64,000 nucleotides of DNA from Methylobacterium sp. GXS13 (GTDB taxonomy: Bacteria; Pseudomonadota; Alphaproteobacteria; Rhizobiales; Beijerinckiaceae): the NCBI RefSeq assembly GCF_001455965.1, contig NZ_LKKO01000026.1, forward strand, positions 1 to 64,000, written 5' to 3'. Positions 1-7,789 of this stretch are shown here, in pieces; the first letter of the stretch is position 1; the number at the start of each line of letters is the position of its first letter. A model generated the notes under the pieces. It made no database searches, was not told the origin of the DNA, and saw nothing but the letters and a program-made list of their open reading frames with translations. Made by a program: the position numbers and the translations under genes.

Positions 1-127
1 TCGCCCCGCCCGTCTCCGCCAAAACCTTCGTGATCGCCGCCGTCAGCGACGTCTTGCCGTGGTCGACGTGACCGATCGTGCCGATGTTGCAGTGCGGCTT
101 GGTGCGGGAGAACTTTTCCTTGCCCAT
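1..127 (-). CDS. tuf: Elongation factor Tu, N-terminal fragment (partial at window edge)
   Basis: The minus strand from 127 reads [19 protein letters not shown], then HVDHGKT, then a helix ending LAETGGA at the window edge. This is the invariant start of bacterial EF-Tu, and GHVDHGKT is the G1 P-loop that binds GTP. EF-Tu delivers aminoacyl-tRNA to the ribosomal A site in the cytoplasm. Only 42 codons are present, so the rest lies outside the window. No fusA gene sits upstream, as it would in a str operon. This suggests the second tuf copy that many proteobacteria carry beside tRNA-Trp/secE, but that flank is not visible. The ATG has a purine-rich leader (AGGAATGGGAATC). Confidence 0.95.
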   Translation of the reverse strand, partial: MGKEKFSRTKPHCNIGTIGHVDHGKTSLTAAITKVLAETGGA

Positions 128-438
128 GATTCCCATTCCTGCGGCGGGGACCACGCTGTTCCCCGGATCCTGGTCGGCCGCCCCGAACGCGGAAGCGGGG
201 CGAAAAACGCGGTCCGCTTAGAGGGTCGGCCGCCCGCGATCAAGGTGCGGCAGCCGGGACGGCCCCGGCGCGACGCGTCCTGTCAAGCACCGGACGGCCA
301 CGCTAGACTGCATGGATATTGATCCTCGGCGATTCCGGTGGACACTTTCGAGACACAGTGTGGCTTGCAGGGCATAGCGGAGCCGACGCGGCCGAGCTTA
401 AGTGGGGACAACCACTGGTCACTCCGGGTCTCGCAAAC
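128..438. other. Divergent intergenic region between tuf and the porin-like gene
   Basis: This gap of about 310 bp separates the divergent tuf and outer-membrane genes and should hold both promoters. On the minus strand there is a perfect TTGACA at 281-286, but no convincing -10 box 16-18 bases downstream. A second candidate (TTGATC at 238-243 with TAAG about 17 bases further) is equally weak. I see no tRNA fold and no convincing ORF. Confidence 0.4.
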
Positions 439-1302
439 ATGATGAAGAAGCTCCTCCTCGCCAGCGCCGCGACGGCCCTGGTCTCGACGGCCGCCGTCGC
501 CGCCGACCTGCCGCGCCGCGCTGCGCCGCCGCCGGTCTTCACCCCGGTGCCGGTCTTCAGCTGGACGGGCTTCTACGCGGGTCTCGAGTCGGCCTACACC
601 TTCACCGACCGCGAGCGCATCACCACGGTCGGCGTCCTGCCGGGCAATGCCACCAACGTGGCGCTGGGCCGCCGTCCGTTCCTGACCTCGACCTCGCAGG
701 ACGGCATCGCCAACATCGGCGGCACCGCCGGCTACAACTACCAGTTCACGCCGGGCTCCGGCTTCGTGGTCGGTGTCGCCAACAGCATCGACTGGACGGA
801 CATCACCAAGAACCGGGTCGTCCTCGGCACCGGCAACGTCGCCGGCGGCCCGCCGAACCTCAGCCAGTTCCGCCAGAGCGTCGATTGGCTCGGCACGCTC
901 ACGGGCCGCGTCGGCTACGCGTTCGACCGGGTCATGGTCTACGGCATGGGCGGTCTCGCCTACGGCAACGTGTTCCACGATGCGAACTTCTACACCCCGG
1001 GCGGCGCCCTGCAGTTCGCCGGCCGCTACGACGACTTCAAGACCGGCTTCGCCTATGGCGGCGGCATCGAGTTCGCGATCCCGACCGACAGCTTCCTGAA
1101 CACCTTCGCGATCGGCCGGTATCTCGGCATCAAGTACGACGCCGTGACCATCAAGGCCGAGTACGTGCACTACGATCTCGGCAACCAGAACGTGCTCGTC
1201 GCCGCCATCCCGGGCGTCGGCACCGGCTCGTACATCTCGCGCTTCCGGACCGAGGGCAGCATCGTCCGCGCCGGCTTCAACTACAAGTTCGGCGGCTTCT
1301 AG
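439..1302 (+). CDS. Outer-membrane beta-barrel protein (Omp25/31-like porin family)
   Basis: The 287-residue product starts with a signal peptide (MMKKLLLASAATALVSTAAV, then AAADLP). A proline-rich linker and the phrase FSWTGFYAGLESAYTF follow; W-x-GFY-G is the hallmark of the alphaproteobacterial Omp25/Omp31 barrel family. It ends YISRFRTEGSIVRAGFNYKF plus GGF, an amphipathic last strand with a near-terminal aromatic residue, as expected for BAM-inserted barrels. It should sit in the outer membrane as a small structural protein or pore. I start at the double ATG (439/442) because the signal peptide begins there; an upstream extension has no such features. It is monocistronic and closed by a strong terminator at 1354-1385. 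Confidence 0.85.
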   Translation: MMKKLLLASAATALVSTAAVAADLPRRAAPPPVFTPVPVFSWTGFYAGLESAYTFTDRERITTVGVLPGNATNVALGRRPFLTSTSQDGIANIGGTAGYNYQFTPGSGFVVGVANSIDWTDITKNRVVLGTGNVAGGPPNLSQFRQSVDWLGTLTGRVGYAFDRVMVYGMGGLAYGNVFHDANFYTPGGALQFAGRYDDFKTGFAYGGGIEFAIPTDSFLNTFAIGRYLGIKYDAVTIKAEYVHYDLGNQNVLVAAIPGVGTGSYISRFRTEGSIVRAGFNYKFGGF

Positions 1303-1353
1303 GACTGACCGGCAGAGGCAGCCCGGGGGTTCATCCTCCGGGCTGACTGCCCA

Positions 1354-1385
1354 GGGCGCGTGCCGTGATCGGCGCGCGCCCTTTT
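1354..1385 (+). terminator. Rho-independent terminator of the outer-membrane protein gene
   Basis: GGGCGCGTGCC (1354-1364) pairs with GGCGCGCGCCC (1371-1381) around a 6-base loop, with one G-U pair, followed by TTTTcgTTTT. A second hairpin (AGCCCGGGGG/CCTCCGGGCT, 1320-1344) lies just upstream. The T-run on the plus strand assigns it to the gene ending at 1302. Confidence 0.8.
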
Positions 1386-1464
1386 CGTTTTGGCGTGCCG
1401 ATCGCGCCTCGGCAGGCCCCCTCGGCAGCCCCCTCGGCCCGTCCTCCCGCCCCCGGGCGGAAGC

Positions 1465-1995
1465 CTAGCAGGCGCGCAGATGCGCGGTGAGCCGGGCCGC
1501 CGCGTCCTCCGGCGTTCCGGTGTTGAGGATGGTCAGGTCGGCCCGGACCCTGGCCTCCCGGGCGAGGCGCGCGGCGAGGTCGCCGTCCTCCGGCCGGCCC
1601 CGGGCGGCGATGCGGCGCGCCAGGATCTTCGGCGGTGCCGTCACCTCGACCACGCTGACCGGCAGGCCGCGTTCCCGGGCCTCCTCGACGATCCGGCGGG
1701 ACACGTTGCAGACGACCACATGCCCGCCGGCGACGCGATCGGCGGCCTGCGCCGGAATCGCGTAGCCGAGCCCGTGGGCACGCCACTGCAGGGTGAAGGC
1801 GCCGGCCGCGCAGCCGCGGTCGAAGGCGGCCGGGTCGATCTCGTCGTTGTCCTCGTCGCCGGAGGGCGGCCGGGTGACCAGGCGACGGGGAAAGACGTAG
1901 CGCGGATCGCCCGCGAGCGCCGCCCGGGCCAGCCTTATCAGCGTGTCCTTGCCGGCCCCGCTCGGGCCGACCACCAGAACCAGGCAGCCCGCCAT
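1465..1995 (-). CDS. phnN: Ribose 1,5-bisphosphate phosphokinase PhnN
   Basis: The 176-residue product opens MAGCLVLVVGPSGAGKDTLI. GPSGAGKD is the guanylate-kinase-like Walker A of PhnN, and RRLVTRPPSGDEDNDEI is the matching substrate-binding region. PhnN phosphorylates ribose 1,5-bisphosphate to PRPP, the last step of carbon-phosphorus lyase metabolism, in the cytoplasm. Length is typical (about 180-190). The start at 1995 touches the phnM stop, so the two are translationally coupled. It is the last gene of the minus-strand phnG-to-phnN run. No terminator with a U-tract is obvious after it. Confidence 0.93.
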   Translation of the reverse strand: MAGCLVLVVGPSGAGKDTLIRLARAALAGDPRYVFPRRLVTRPPSGDEDNDEIDPAAFDRGCAAGAFTLQWRAHGLGYAIPAQAADRVAGGHVVVCNVSRRIVEEARERGLPVSVVEVTAPPKILARRIAARGRPEDGDLAARLAREARVRADLTILNTGTPEDAAARLTAHLRAC

Positions 1996-3131
1996 CAGGC
2001 GACCCGCGAGCCGGCGCGCCAGACCTCCCGGACCACCGGTACCCCTTCGGCGCGCTGGACCCGCACGAGGTCGGCCCGCAGGCCCGGCTGCAGGGCGCCG
2101 CGATCGATGAGGCCGGTGGCGCGGGCGGGATTGGCCGTGACGGTGGCCAGCGCCTGCGGCAGCGTGATCGCGGGCGCCTGCTCGGGCAGCAGGAAGGCCG
2201 CCATCAGCAGGCTCGCCGGCACGTAATCCGACGACAGGATGTCAAGATGGCCGGCCTCGGCCAGCGCCAGGGCGGCGACGTTGCCGGAATGCGAGCCGCC
2301 GCGGATCAGGTTCGGCGCGCCCATCATCACGGTGATCCCGCGCCCGTGGGCGGCCTCGGCGGCCTCCAGCGTGGTCGGGAACTCGGCCAGCGCCACCCCG
2401 GCCTCGGCGGCGAGCTCGACATCGGCCAGGGTGGTGTCGTCGTGGCTCGCCAGGGGGATGCCCATCTCCTGCGCGAACTGGACCAGGGCCGGACGGTTGC
2501 GGCCGTTCAGCGCCTGCCCGTCCCGGATCTTGCGCTCGGTGTTGAGCTGGATCTCCTCCAGGGTGCGGCCGCCCCGCGTGGCGTAGGTGTAGTACTTCTC
2601 CATGTCGCGGAACTGGCGCTGGCCCGGCGTGTGGTCCATCAGCGAGATCAGCCCGATCGGGTAGTGCGCGTTGAACTCCGCCACCGTGTCGAGCACGTCC
2701 GCCGAGGGCAATTCGCAGCGCAGATGCGTGAAGTGCTCCGCCCGGAACAGGTTGCCGGCGCGCGCGGTCTCGATCGCCCCGGCGAGTTGCTTCAGCTCGG
2801 AGCCGAGGCCGCTGCCGTCGGGATCGCTGCCGGCGCGCAGGGAATCGAACACCGTGGTGATACCCGAGGCGGTGATCTGCGCGTCGTAGGCCAGAACCGC
2901 GCCGAGGGGATGCCAGCGGACCTTGGGCCGGGGCGCGAAATGGCTCTCGAGATGGTCGGTGTGCAGCTCGATCAGCCCGGGGATCAGGTGGTCGCCGCCG
3001 AGGTCGAGGCCGCGCTCGGGCGCGCGCCCAGTGCCGATCTCCGCGATGAGGCCATCGGTCACGGCGAGCCAGCCGTGCTCGACCCGGTCCGGCAGGACCA
3101 GGATCGCGTTCTCGAGGATCAGGTCACTCAT
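1995..3131 (-). CDS. phnM: Alpha-D-ribose 1-methylphosphonate 5-triphosphate diphosphatase PhnM
   Basis: The 378-residue amidohydrolase-fold protein carries the metal motif LIELHTDHLESHF, MDHTPGQRQF, the SHDDTT loop, and late catalytic segments MMGAPNLIRGGSHSGN and LSSDYVPASLL. These are signature blocks of PhnM. It removes pyrophosphate from the ribose triphosphate phosphonate before C-P cleavage. Length agrees with the E. coli enzyme (378). It lies between phnL (10-base gap) and phnN (stop and start touching), the usual order. The start ATG at 3131 is preceded by GAGGAGTTCCG, a good ribosome-binding site. Confidence 0.95.
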   Translation of the reverse strand: MSDLILENAILVLPDRVEHGWLAVTDGLIAEIGTGRAPERGLDLGGDHLIPGLIELHTDHLESHFAPRPKVRWHPLGAVLAYDAQITASGITTVFDSLRAGSDPDGSGLGSELKQLAGAIETARAGNLFRAEHFTHLRCELPSADVLDTVAEFNAHYPIGLISLMDHTPGQRQFRDMEKYYTYATRGGRTLEEIQLNTERKIRDGQALNGRNRPALVQFAQEMGIPLASHDDTTLADVELAAEAGVALAEFPTTLEAAEAAHGRGITVMMGAPNLIRGGSHSGNVAALALAEAGHLDILSSDYVPASLLMAAFLLPEQAPAITLPQALATVTANPARATGLIDRGALQPGLRADLVRVQRAEGVPVVREVWRAGSRVA

Positions 3132-3140
3132 CGGAACTCC

Positions 3141-3845
3141 TCAGGCTGCACGGGCTTGCGCGAAGCGCGTCACGTCGACGATTCGGGTCGCCACGGCGTC
3201 GCGCATCTCGCCGTCGTGGAAGATGCCGAGCACGCCGGCCCCGGCGGCCAGCTTCTCGCGGACGAGCTCGGCCACCACGGCGCGGTTGCTGGCGTCGAGC
3301 GACGCGGTGGGCTCGTCGAGCAGGAGCAGCGGCCGGTCGGCAATCAGCCCCCGGGCGATGTTCACCCGCTGCTGCTCGCCTCCCGAGAAGGTCGCGGGCG
3401 GCAGGCTCCAGAGCCGCTCGGGCAGGTTGAGCCGGGCCAGCAGATTTTTTGCCCGCGCGCGGGCCTCATCCTCGGACAACCCGCCCTCGCGGCCGGCGGC
3501 CTCGACCACGTCGAGGGCCGAGACCCGGGGGATCACACGTAGGAACTGCGACACGTAGGCGATGACCCGGGCCCGCAGGGACAGCATGACCCGCGGGTCG
3601 GCCCGGGCGACATCGATCACGGTCTCGCCGTCGCGGACCAGGATGGCGCCGGCATCGCAGCGGTAATTGCCGTAGGCCATCTTGAGGAGCGAGGACTTGC
3701 CCGCTCCCGAGGGGCCGCCGAGCACCACGCATTCGCCCGGCGACACAGAGAGGCTGACGCCGCCCACCACGGGCAGCACGACGCCGCCGCGCAGGTGCAG
3801 GGTGAAGCTCTTGGCGACATCCTGGAAGGTCAGAAGCGCGGTCAT
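3141..3845 (-). CDS. phnL: C-P lyase ABC-type ATPase PhnL
   Basis: The 234-residue ABC ATPase has Walker A GGPSGAGKSS, the signature FSGGEQQRVNIARG, Walker B LLLLDEPTASLD and a late IFHDGE switch. The text FTLHLRGGVVLPVVGGVSLSV is typical of PhnL. Known family biology: PhnL is a non-transport ATPase that supports C-P lyase; structures show PhnK and PhnL docking on the PhnGHIJ core. No transmembrane partner lies beside it, which fits this role. The start at 3845 overlaps the phnK stop by 4 bases (ATGA). Confidence 0.94.
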   Translation of the reverse strand: MTALLTFQDVAKSFTLHLRGGVVLPVVGGVSLSVSPGECVVLGGPSGAGKSSLLKMAYGNYRCDAGAILVRDGETVIDVARADPRVMLSLRARVIAYVSQFLRVIPRVSALDVVEAAGREGGLSEDEARARAKNLLARLNLPERLWSLPPATFSGGEQQRVNIARGLIADRPLLLLDEPTASLDASNRAVVAELVREKLAAGAGVLGIFHDGEMRDAVATRIVDVTRFAQARAA

Positions 3846-4615
3846 GCGGCGAGCACCGAGGAGACGAGGAGCTGGGTGTAGGCGTGCTCGGGGTCGTCGA
3901 GCACCCGGTCGGTCAGGCCGGTCTCGATCACCCGGCCGGCGCGCATGACCATGATCCGGTGCGAGAGGAGGCGGGCCACCGCGAGGTCGTGGGTGACGAT
4001 GATCACCGCCAGCCCGAGCGCGGCCGCGAGGCGCCGGATCAGGTCGAGCAGGCGGGCCTGGACCGAGACGTCGAGCCCGGAGGTCGGCTCGTCCATCAGC
4101 ACGAGGCGCGGGCTGGTGACGAGGTTGCGGGCGATCTGCAGGCGCTGGCGCATGCCGCCGGAGAAGCGCGTGGGCGGATCGTCGATCCGGTCGGCGGCGA
4201 TCTCGACCCGGCCGAGCCAGTCGAGCGCCGTCCCGCGGATGCGGCCGTAATGGCGTTCGCCGAGCCCCATCAGCCGCTCGCCGACATTGCCGCCGGCCGA
4301 GACCGCCATGCGCAGGCCCTGGGCCGCGTCCTGGCGCACGAAGCCCCAGTCGGTGCGCATCAACGCCCGGCGCTCGGCCTCGCTCAGGCCGGCGAGGTCC
4401 CGCAGCACGCCGTCGCGCATCCGGTAGGAGACCGTCCCGGCATCCGGGGCGAGCTCGGTGGCGACGAGGGAAAGCAGCGTCGACTTGCCCGAGCCGGACT
4501 CGCCCACGATCGCCAGCACTTCGCCGGGATCGATGTCGAACGACACGTCGGCGCAGCCGAGGCGGGCGCCGTAGCGCTTGGTCAGGCCGCGGACCTGAAG
4601 CAGGGGCGCGCTCAT
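3842..4615 (-). CDS. phnK: C-P lyase ABC-type ATPase PhnK
   Basis: The 257-residue ABC ATPase begins MSAPLLQVRGLTKRYGARLG. It has Walker A GESGSGKST, a PhnK-like insert TDWGFVRQDAAQGLRM, signature FSGGMRQRLQIARNL, Walker B LVLMDEPTSGLDVS and the H-loop VTHDLAVARLL. PhnK docks on the PhnGHIJ core of C-P lyase and couples ATP hydrolysis to catalysis. The open frame runs further upstream, but similarity to PhnK starts at the ATG at 4615, which overlaps the stop of the acetyltransferase gene (ATGA). A GNAT gene splits phnK from phnJ, which departs from the common J-K-L order. Confidence 0.94.
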   Translation of the reverse strand: MSAPLLQVRGLTKRYGARLGCADVSFDIDPGEVLAIVGESGSGKSTLLSLVATELAPDAGTVSYRMRDGVLRDLAGLSEAERRALMRTDWGFVRQDAAQGLRMAVSAGGNVGERLMGLGERHYGRIRGTALDWLGRVEIAADRIDDPPTRFSGGMRQRLQIARNLVTSPRLVLMDEPTSGLDVSVQARLLDLIRRLAAALGLAVIIVTHDLAVARLLSHRIMVMRAGRVIETGLTDRVLDDPEHAYTQLLVSSVLAA

Positions 4616-5088
4616 CGGGTCACCTCTGCGGCGTCTGGCACGAAGGGCGGATCGAGACGGAAGCTGTAGCCGTAGCGCTCGAAGCCGAGGCTCTCGTAGA
4701 AGGCGTGCGCCGGCTTGGCGTCGACATTCGAGGACAGGGCGAGCTTGTAGCAGCCCCGGGCCTGGGCGATGCGGAACGCCTCGCGCATCATCGCCCGGCC
4801 GAGACCGCCGCCGCGATGCCCGGAGGCGACCACGACGCTCTCGACGAGGGCCGACGGCATGCCCCAATGGGCGATGTTGTCGAGGATGACGAGACAGAAG
4901 GTGCCGACGATCGCGCCGTCGACCTCGGCCGCGTAGACCCCGTAATCCGGGTAGGCCGTGACGATCCGGTCGAGGAGCGCCTCGGCCCGATCGCGGGTCG
5001 CCACCCGCCCGCCGTTCAGCTCGGCGTAGAGGAGAAGGATCGCGGGGAGATCTGGCTTTTCGGCCCGGCGGACCGTGAGGCCGGTCAT
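4612..5088 (-). CDS. GNAT family N-acetyltransferase embedded between phnJ and phnK
   Basis: The 158-residue protein is a GNAT fold: MTGLTVRRAEKPDLPAILLL for beta1/alpha1, VVVASGHRGGGLGRAMM for the acetyl-CoA R/Q-x-x-G-x-G/A loop (here HRGGGLG), and KLALSSNVDAKPAHAFYESL plus GFERYGY for the C-terminal beta-alpha. E. coli PhnO, which N-acetylates aminoalkylphosphonates, is also a GNAT but usually sits next to phnN/P. Here the gene overlaps phnJ and phnK by 4 bases on both sides (ATGA), so it belongs to the C-P lyase operon. Acetylation of an aminophosphonate is a reasonable inference. I leave the symbol empty because orthology to phnO is not shown. Confidence 0.85.
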   Translation of the reverse strand: MTGLTVRRAEKPDLPAILLLYAELNGGRVATRDRAEALLDRIVTAYPDYGVYAAEVDGAIVGTFCLVILDNIAHWGMPSALVESVVVASGHRGGGLGRAMMREAFRIAQARGCYKLALSSNVDAKPAHAFYESLGFERYGYSFRLDPPFVPDAAEVTR

Positions 5089-6095
5089 ACCGCGTCTCCC
5101 GTGCCGACATGGCCGTCCGCGCGGCGCCCCTCGCAATGGTCGGTGTCCGAGCAGACGAACATCCGCCGGCCGGCATCGTCGAGCAGCATCTCGTCGAGAT
5201 AGACGCCCTCGGCGCCGCACAGGGCGCAGGGCTGGTCGAACTGCTGCACCCGGAACGGATGGTCCTCGAAGTCGAGGCTGCGCACGGAGGTGTAGGGCGG
5301 CACCGCGTAGATGCGCCGCTCGCGCCCGGCCCCGAACAGCTGAAGGGCCGGGCTCTGGTCCATCTTGGGGTTGTCGAATTTCGGCGTCGGCGACGGGTCC
5401 ATCACGTAGCGGCCCGCGACCTCCACCGGGTAGGCATAGGTGGTGGCGATATGCCCGTGGCGGCTGATGTCCTCGTAGAGCTTGACGTGCATGGCCCCGT
5501 ACTCGGCGAGCGCATGGAGCTGGCGCGTCTCGGTCTCGCGCGGTTCGAGGAAGCGCAGGGGCTCGGGAATCGGCACCTGGTAGACGAGGGTCTGGCCCTC
5601 CCGCAGCGGCGTCTCCGGGATGCGGTGGCGGGTCTGGATGATCGTCGCCTCGGTGGTCCGGGTGGTTGTGGCGATTCCGGAGGTGCGGGCGAAGAAGCGC
5701 CGGATCGAGACCGCGTTGGTGGTGTCGTCGGCGCCCTGGTCGATCACCTTGAGCACGTCGGCCCGGCCCAGGATCGCGGCGGTCACCTGCACGCCGCCGG
5801 TGCCCCAGCCGTAGGGCATCGGCATCTCCCGGGAGGCGAACGGCACCTGGTAGCCCGGCACCGCGATCGCCTTGAGGATGGCCCGGCGGATCATCCGCTT
5901 GGTGCCCTCGTCCAGATAGGCGAAGTTGTAGCCAGCTTCGGAAGAACTCTCCTCCCCCTTGCGGGGAGGAGCCGGAGGTGGGGGCGGTGCCGGAAGAGGC
6001 TGAGCGGTGCCTTCTGCACCACCCCCACCCCTGACCCCTCCCCGCAAGGGGGAGGGGGAAGACTCCGTCTGCGGAAGCATACCCATCGCGCTCAC
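5085..6095 (-). CDS. phnJ: Carbon-phosphorus lyase radical SAM subunit PhnJ with an inserted N-terminal segment
   Basis: From about residue 55 the protein is textbook PhnJ: GYNFAYLDEGTKRMIRRAIL, PYGWGTGG, VIDQGADDTTNAVSIRRFF, QTRHRIPETPL, KFDNPKMDQSPALQLFG and the C-terminal cysteines CALCG plus MFVCSDTDHC that bind the 4Fe-4S cluster. PhnJ cleaves the C-P bond of ribose methylphosphonate to release methane and a cyclic phosphate. E. coli PhnJ reaches GYNFAYLDE within about ten residues; here about 40 extra Ser/Pro/Gly/Arg-rich residues precede it, encoded by a palindromic element (5945-6066). I start at GTG 6095, which overlaps the phnI stop (GTGA); ATG 6086 is the alternative. Either start reads through the element. 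Confidence 0.93.
   Translation of the reverse strand: MSAMGMLPQTESSPSPLRGGVRGGGGAEGTAQPLPAPPPPPAPPRKGEESSSEAGYNFAYLDEGTKRMIRRAILKAIAVPGYQVPFASREMPMPYGWGTGGVQVTAAILGRADVLKVIDQGADDTTNAVSIRRFFARTSGIATTTRTTEATIIQTRHRIPETPLREGQTLVYQVPIPEPLRFLEPRETETRQLHALAEYGAMHVKLYEDISRHGHIATTYAYPVEVAGRYVMDPSPTPKFDNPKMDQSPALQLFGAGRERRIYAVPPYTSVRSLDFEDHPFRVQQFDQPCALCGAEGVYLDEMLLDDAGRRMFVCSDTDHCEGRRADGHVGTGDAV
5945..6066. repeat. Palindromic element inserted in frame into the 5' part of phnJ
   Basis: Two imperfect inverted arms of about 45 bases, each containing CTCCCCCTTGCGGGGAGG on one strand, face each other across a short centre (about 5990-6018). Arms continue outward and inward with GGGGTGGGGG- and GGTGC-type matches. 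The element has no stop codon in the phnJ frame and encodes the low-complexity residues about 12-52. It resembles dispersed palindromic elements of alphaproteobacteria. A related structure lies at 46872-47042. Confidence 0.8.
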
Positions 6096-7192
6096 TCGGC
6101 CGCCTCCTGCATGCTGTCTGAGTCCCGGAAAAACTCCGCGCGCAGGCGCCGGACCAGCTCCAGCTCCGCCTGGAAGTCGACGTAGTGGGGCAGCTTCAGG
6201 TGCTCGACGAAGCCGGTCGCCTGGAGGCTGTCGCAATGGGCGAGCACGAATTCCTGGTCCTGGGCCGGGCTCGTCACCGGCTCGCCGAGCTCTTCCGCCC
6301 GGAGCGCCCGGTCGACCAGGGACATCGCCATCGCCTTGCGCTCGCTCTGCCCGAACGTGAGCCCGTAGCCCCGGGTGAATTGCGGCGGGGCCGCGCCCGA
6401 GCCCTTGAACTGGGTGACCATCTGGCACTCGGTGAGCCGGATCCGGCCCAGCGGCACCGCGAAGCCCAGCTCCTCGGGCACGAATTCCACCGCCACGTCG
6501 CCGACCCGGATCTCACCCACGAACGGGTGGGTGCGGCCGTAGCCGCGCTGGGTCGAGTAGCCGAGGCCGAGGACGAAGCCCTCATCGCCCCGGGCCAGGG
6601 CCTGGAGGCGCAGAGCCCGGTCGGCCGGGTAATCCACCGGCTCCCGGGTGAGGTCGCCCGCGGGGGCCCCGTCATCCGGGGGCGAGGGCTCGATCAGGCC
6701 ATCCTGGGTCAGCAGATCGGTGACCCGCGGGCAGGTGTCGGCATCGTCGCGGGGCTCGGCTTCGGCGGCGGGCTCGACCGTGCCCTCGGCGGCCAGGGCG
6801 AAATCGATCAGCCGGTGGGTGTAGTCGAAGGTCGGGCCGAGCACCTGGCCGCCCGGCAGATCCTTGAAGGTCGCCGAAATCCGGCGTGCCACCGCCATGG
6901 CGCCGGTATCGACCGGGGTCGAGGCACCGAACCGGGGCAGCGTCGTCCGGTAGGCGCGGACCAGGAAGACCGCCTCGACCACGTCGCCGCGGGCCTGCTT
7001 GAGGGCCAGCGCCGCGAGATCGGGATCGTAGAGCGAGCCCTCGGCCATCACCCGGTCGACCAGCAGCGCCATCTGCGCGCGGATCTGCGCGACGGTGAGC
7101 TCCGGCACGGCCGGGTCGCCCCGGCGGGCCTCGGCCAGCAGCCGGTGGGCATTGTCGATGGCGGCCTCGCCGCCCTTCACGGCCACATACAT
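6092..7192 (-). CDS. phnI: Alpha-D-ribose 1-methylphosphonate 5-triphosphate synthase subunit PhnI
   Basis: The 366-residue protein has the full PhnI pattern: MYVAVKGGEAAIDNAHRLL at the start, LKQARGDVVEAVFLVRAYRT, RRISATFKDLPGGQVLGPTFDYTHRL, GYSTQRGYGRTHPF, and the late VEHLKLPHYVDFQAELELV. PhnI is the nucleosidase-like subunit that, with PhnG and PhnH, displaces adenine from ATP to form ribose-triphosphate phosphonate. Length matches the family (about 355-370). It begins just after phnH (3-base gap) and ends overlapping phnJ. It is part of the phnG-H-I-J core complex. Confidence 0.95.
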   Translation of the reverse strand: MYVAVKGGEAAIDNAHRLLAEARRGDPAVPELTVAQIRAQMALLVDRVMAEGSLYDPDLAALALKQARGDVVEAVFLVRAYRTTLPRFGASTPVDTGAMAVARRISATFKDLPGGQVLGPTFDYTHRLIDFALAAEGTVEPAAEAEPRDDADTCPRVTDLLTQDGLIEPSPPDDGAPAGDLTREPVDYPADRALRLQALARGDEGFVLGLGYSTQRGYGRTHPFVGEIRVGDVAVEFVPEELGFAVPLGRIRLTECQMVTQFKGSGAAPPQFTRGYGLTFGQSERKAMAMSLVDRALRAEELGEPVTSPAQDQEFVLAHCDSLQATGFVEHLKLPHYVDFQAELELVRRLRAEFFRDSDSMQEAAE

Positions 7193-7195
7193 CGG

Positions 7196-7789
7196 TCAGC
7201 TTTCCGTGACGGCGGTGGAGCGCGGCAGGCCGGCGACGCGCCCGGGCGCGGTGAGGATCACGTCGACCCCGAGCGGGAAGCCCGCGCGGTTCTCGGCGAG
7301 CTGCGCGACGAACCCTTCCGGCAGGGGCGTGAGCGCGATCCGCGTCGGACCTTTGATGCCGGGGCCGGCGAGGTGCAGCCTCTCCCCGTTCGCGATCATG
7401 TCGAGGGCGAGCACCAGGGTGGTCGAACTGTCGGGATAGGCCGGGGTGCCTTGCGCGAACCGGGCGAGCGGCGGGCAGCGCGCCGGATCGCGGATGAACG
7501 CGAAGGCCGCCCGGGCCGGATCGTCGGTGAGCGGCGCCCCGGTGTGGAAGCGCAGATAGGCGGCGACCTCGGGTGAATCCGCGAGGCCGGCATCGAGCCA
7601 GACCGGCGTGTCCGCATCGGTGAGCGCCAGCGCGAGGGCGGCGAGTTCCGGGGTCAGGGGCGCCGGGGGTTTCAGCCCGGCGTCGAGAGGTTGGAGCAGG
7701 CCGGGGCGGGCGAGCGCATCCATCACGGCGCGGAACGTGCCCTGCGCGCCGTGGACGGGATCGGCGAAGCCGGGTGCGAGCATGGTCAA
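7196..7789 (-). CDS. phnH: Phosphonate C-P lyase system protein PhnH
   Basis: The 197-residue protein opens MTMLAPGFADPVHGAQGTFR. It includes FRAVMDALARPGLLQPL, ALALTDADTPVWLD, a GTPAYPDSSTTLVL segment and the closing GFPLGVDVILTAPGRVAGLPR, all typical of PhnH. It is a core subunit of C-P lyase (PhnG2H2I2J2) and is needed for formation of the ribose-triphosphate phosphonate. Length is normal (about 190-200). The start overlaps the phnG stop by 4 bases, so expression is coupled. Confidence 0.94.
   Translation of the reverse strand: MTMLAPGFADPVHGAQGTFRAVMDALARPGLLQPLDAGLKPPAPLTPELAALALALTDADTPVWLDAGLADSPEVAAYLRFHTGAPLTDDPARAAFAFIRDPARCPPLARFAQGTPAYPDSSTTLVLALDMIANGERLHLAGPGIKGPTRIALTPLPEGFVAQLAENRAGFPLGVDVILTAPGRVAGLPRSTAVTES

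Noticed and set aside
4612..5088. Naming the embedded GNAT gene phnO
   Set aside because: The context fits, but GNAT sequences diverge too much to assign orthology by eye.
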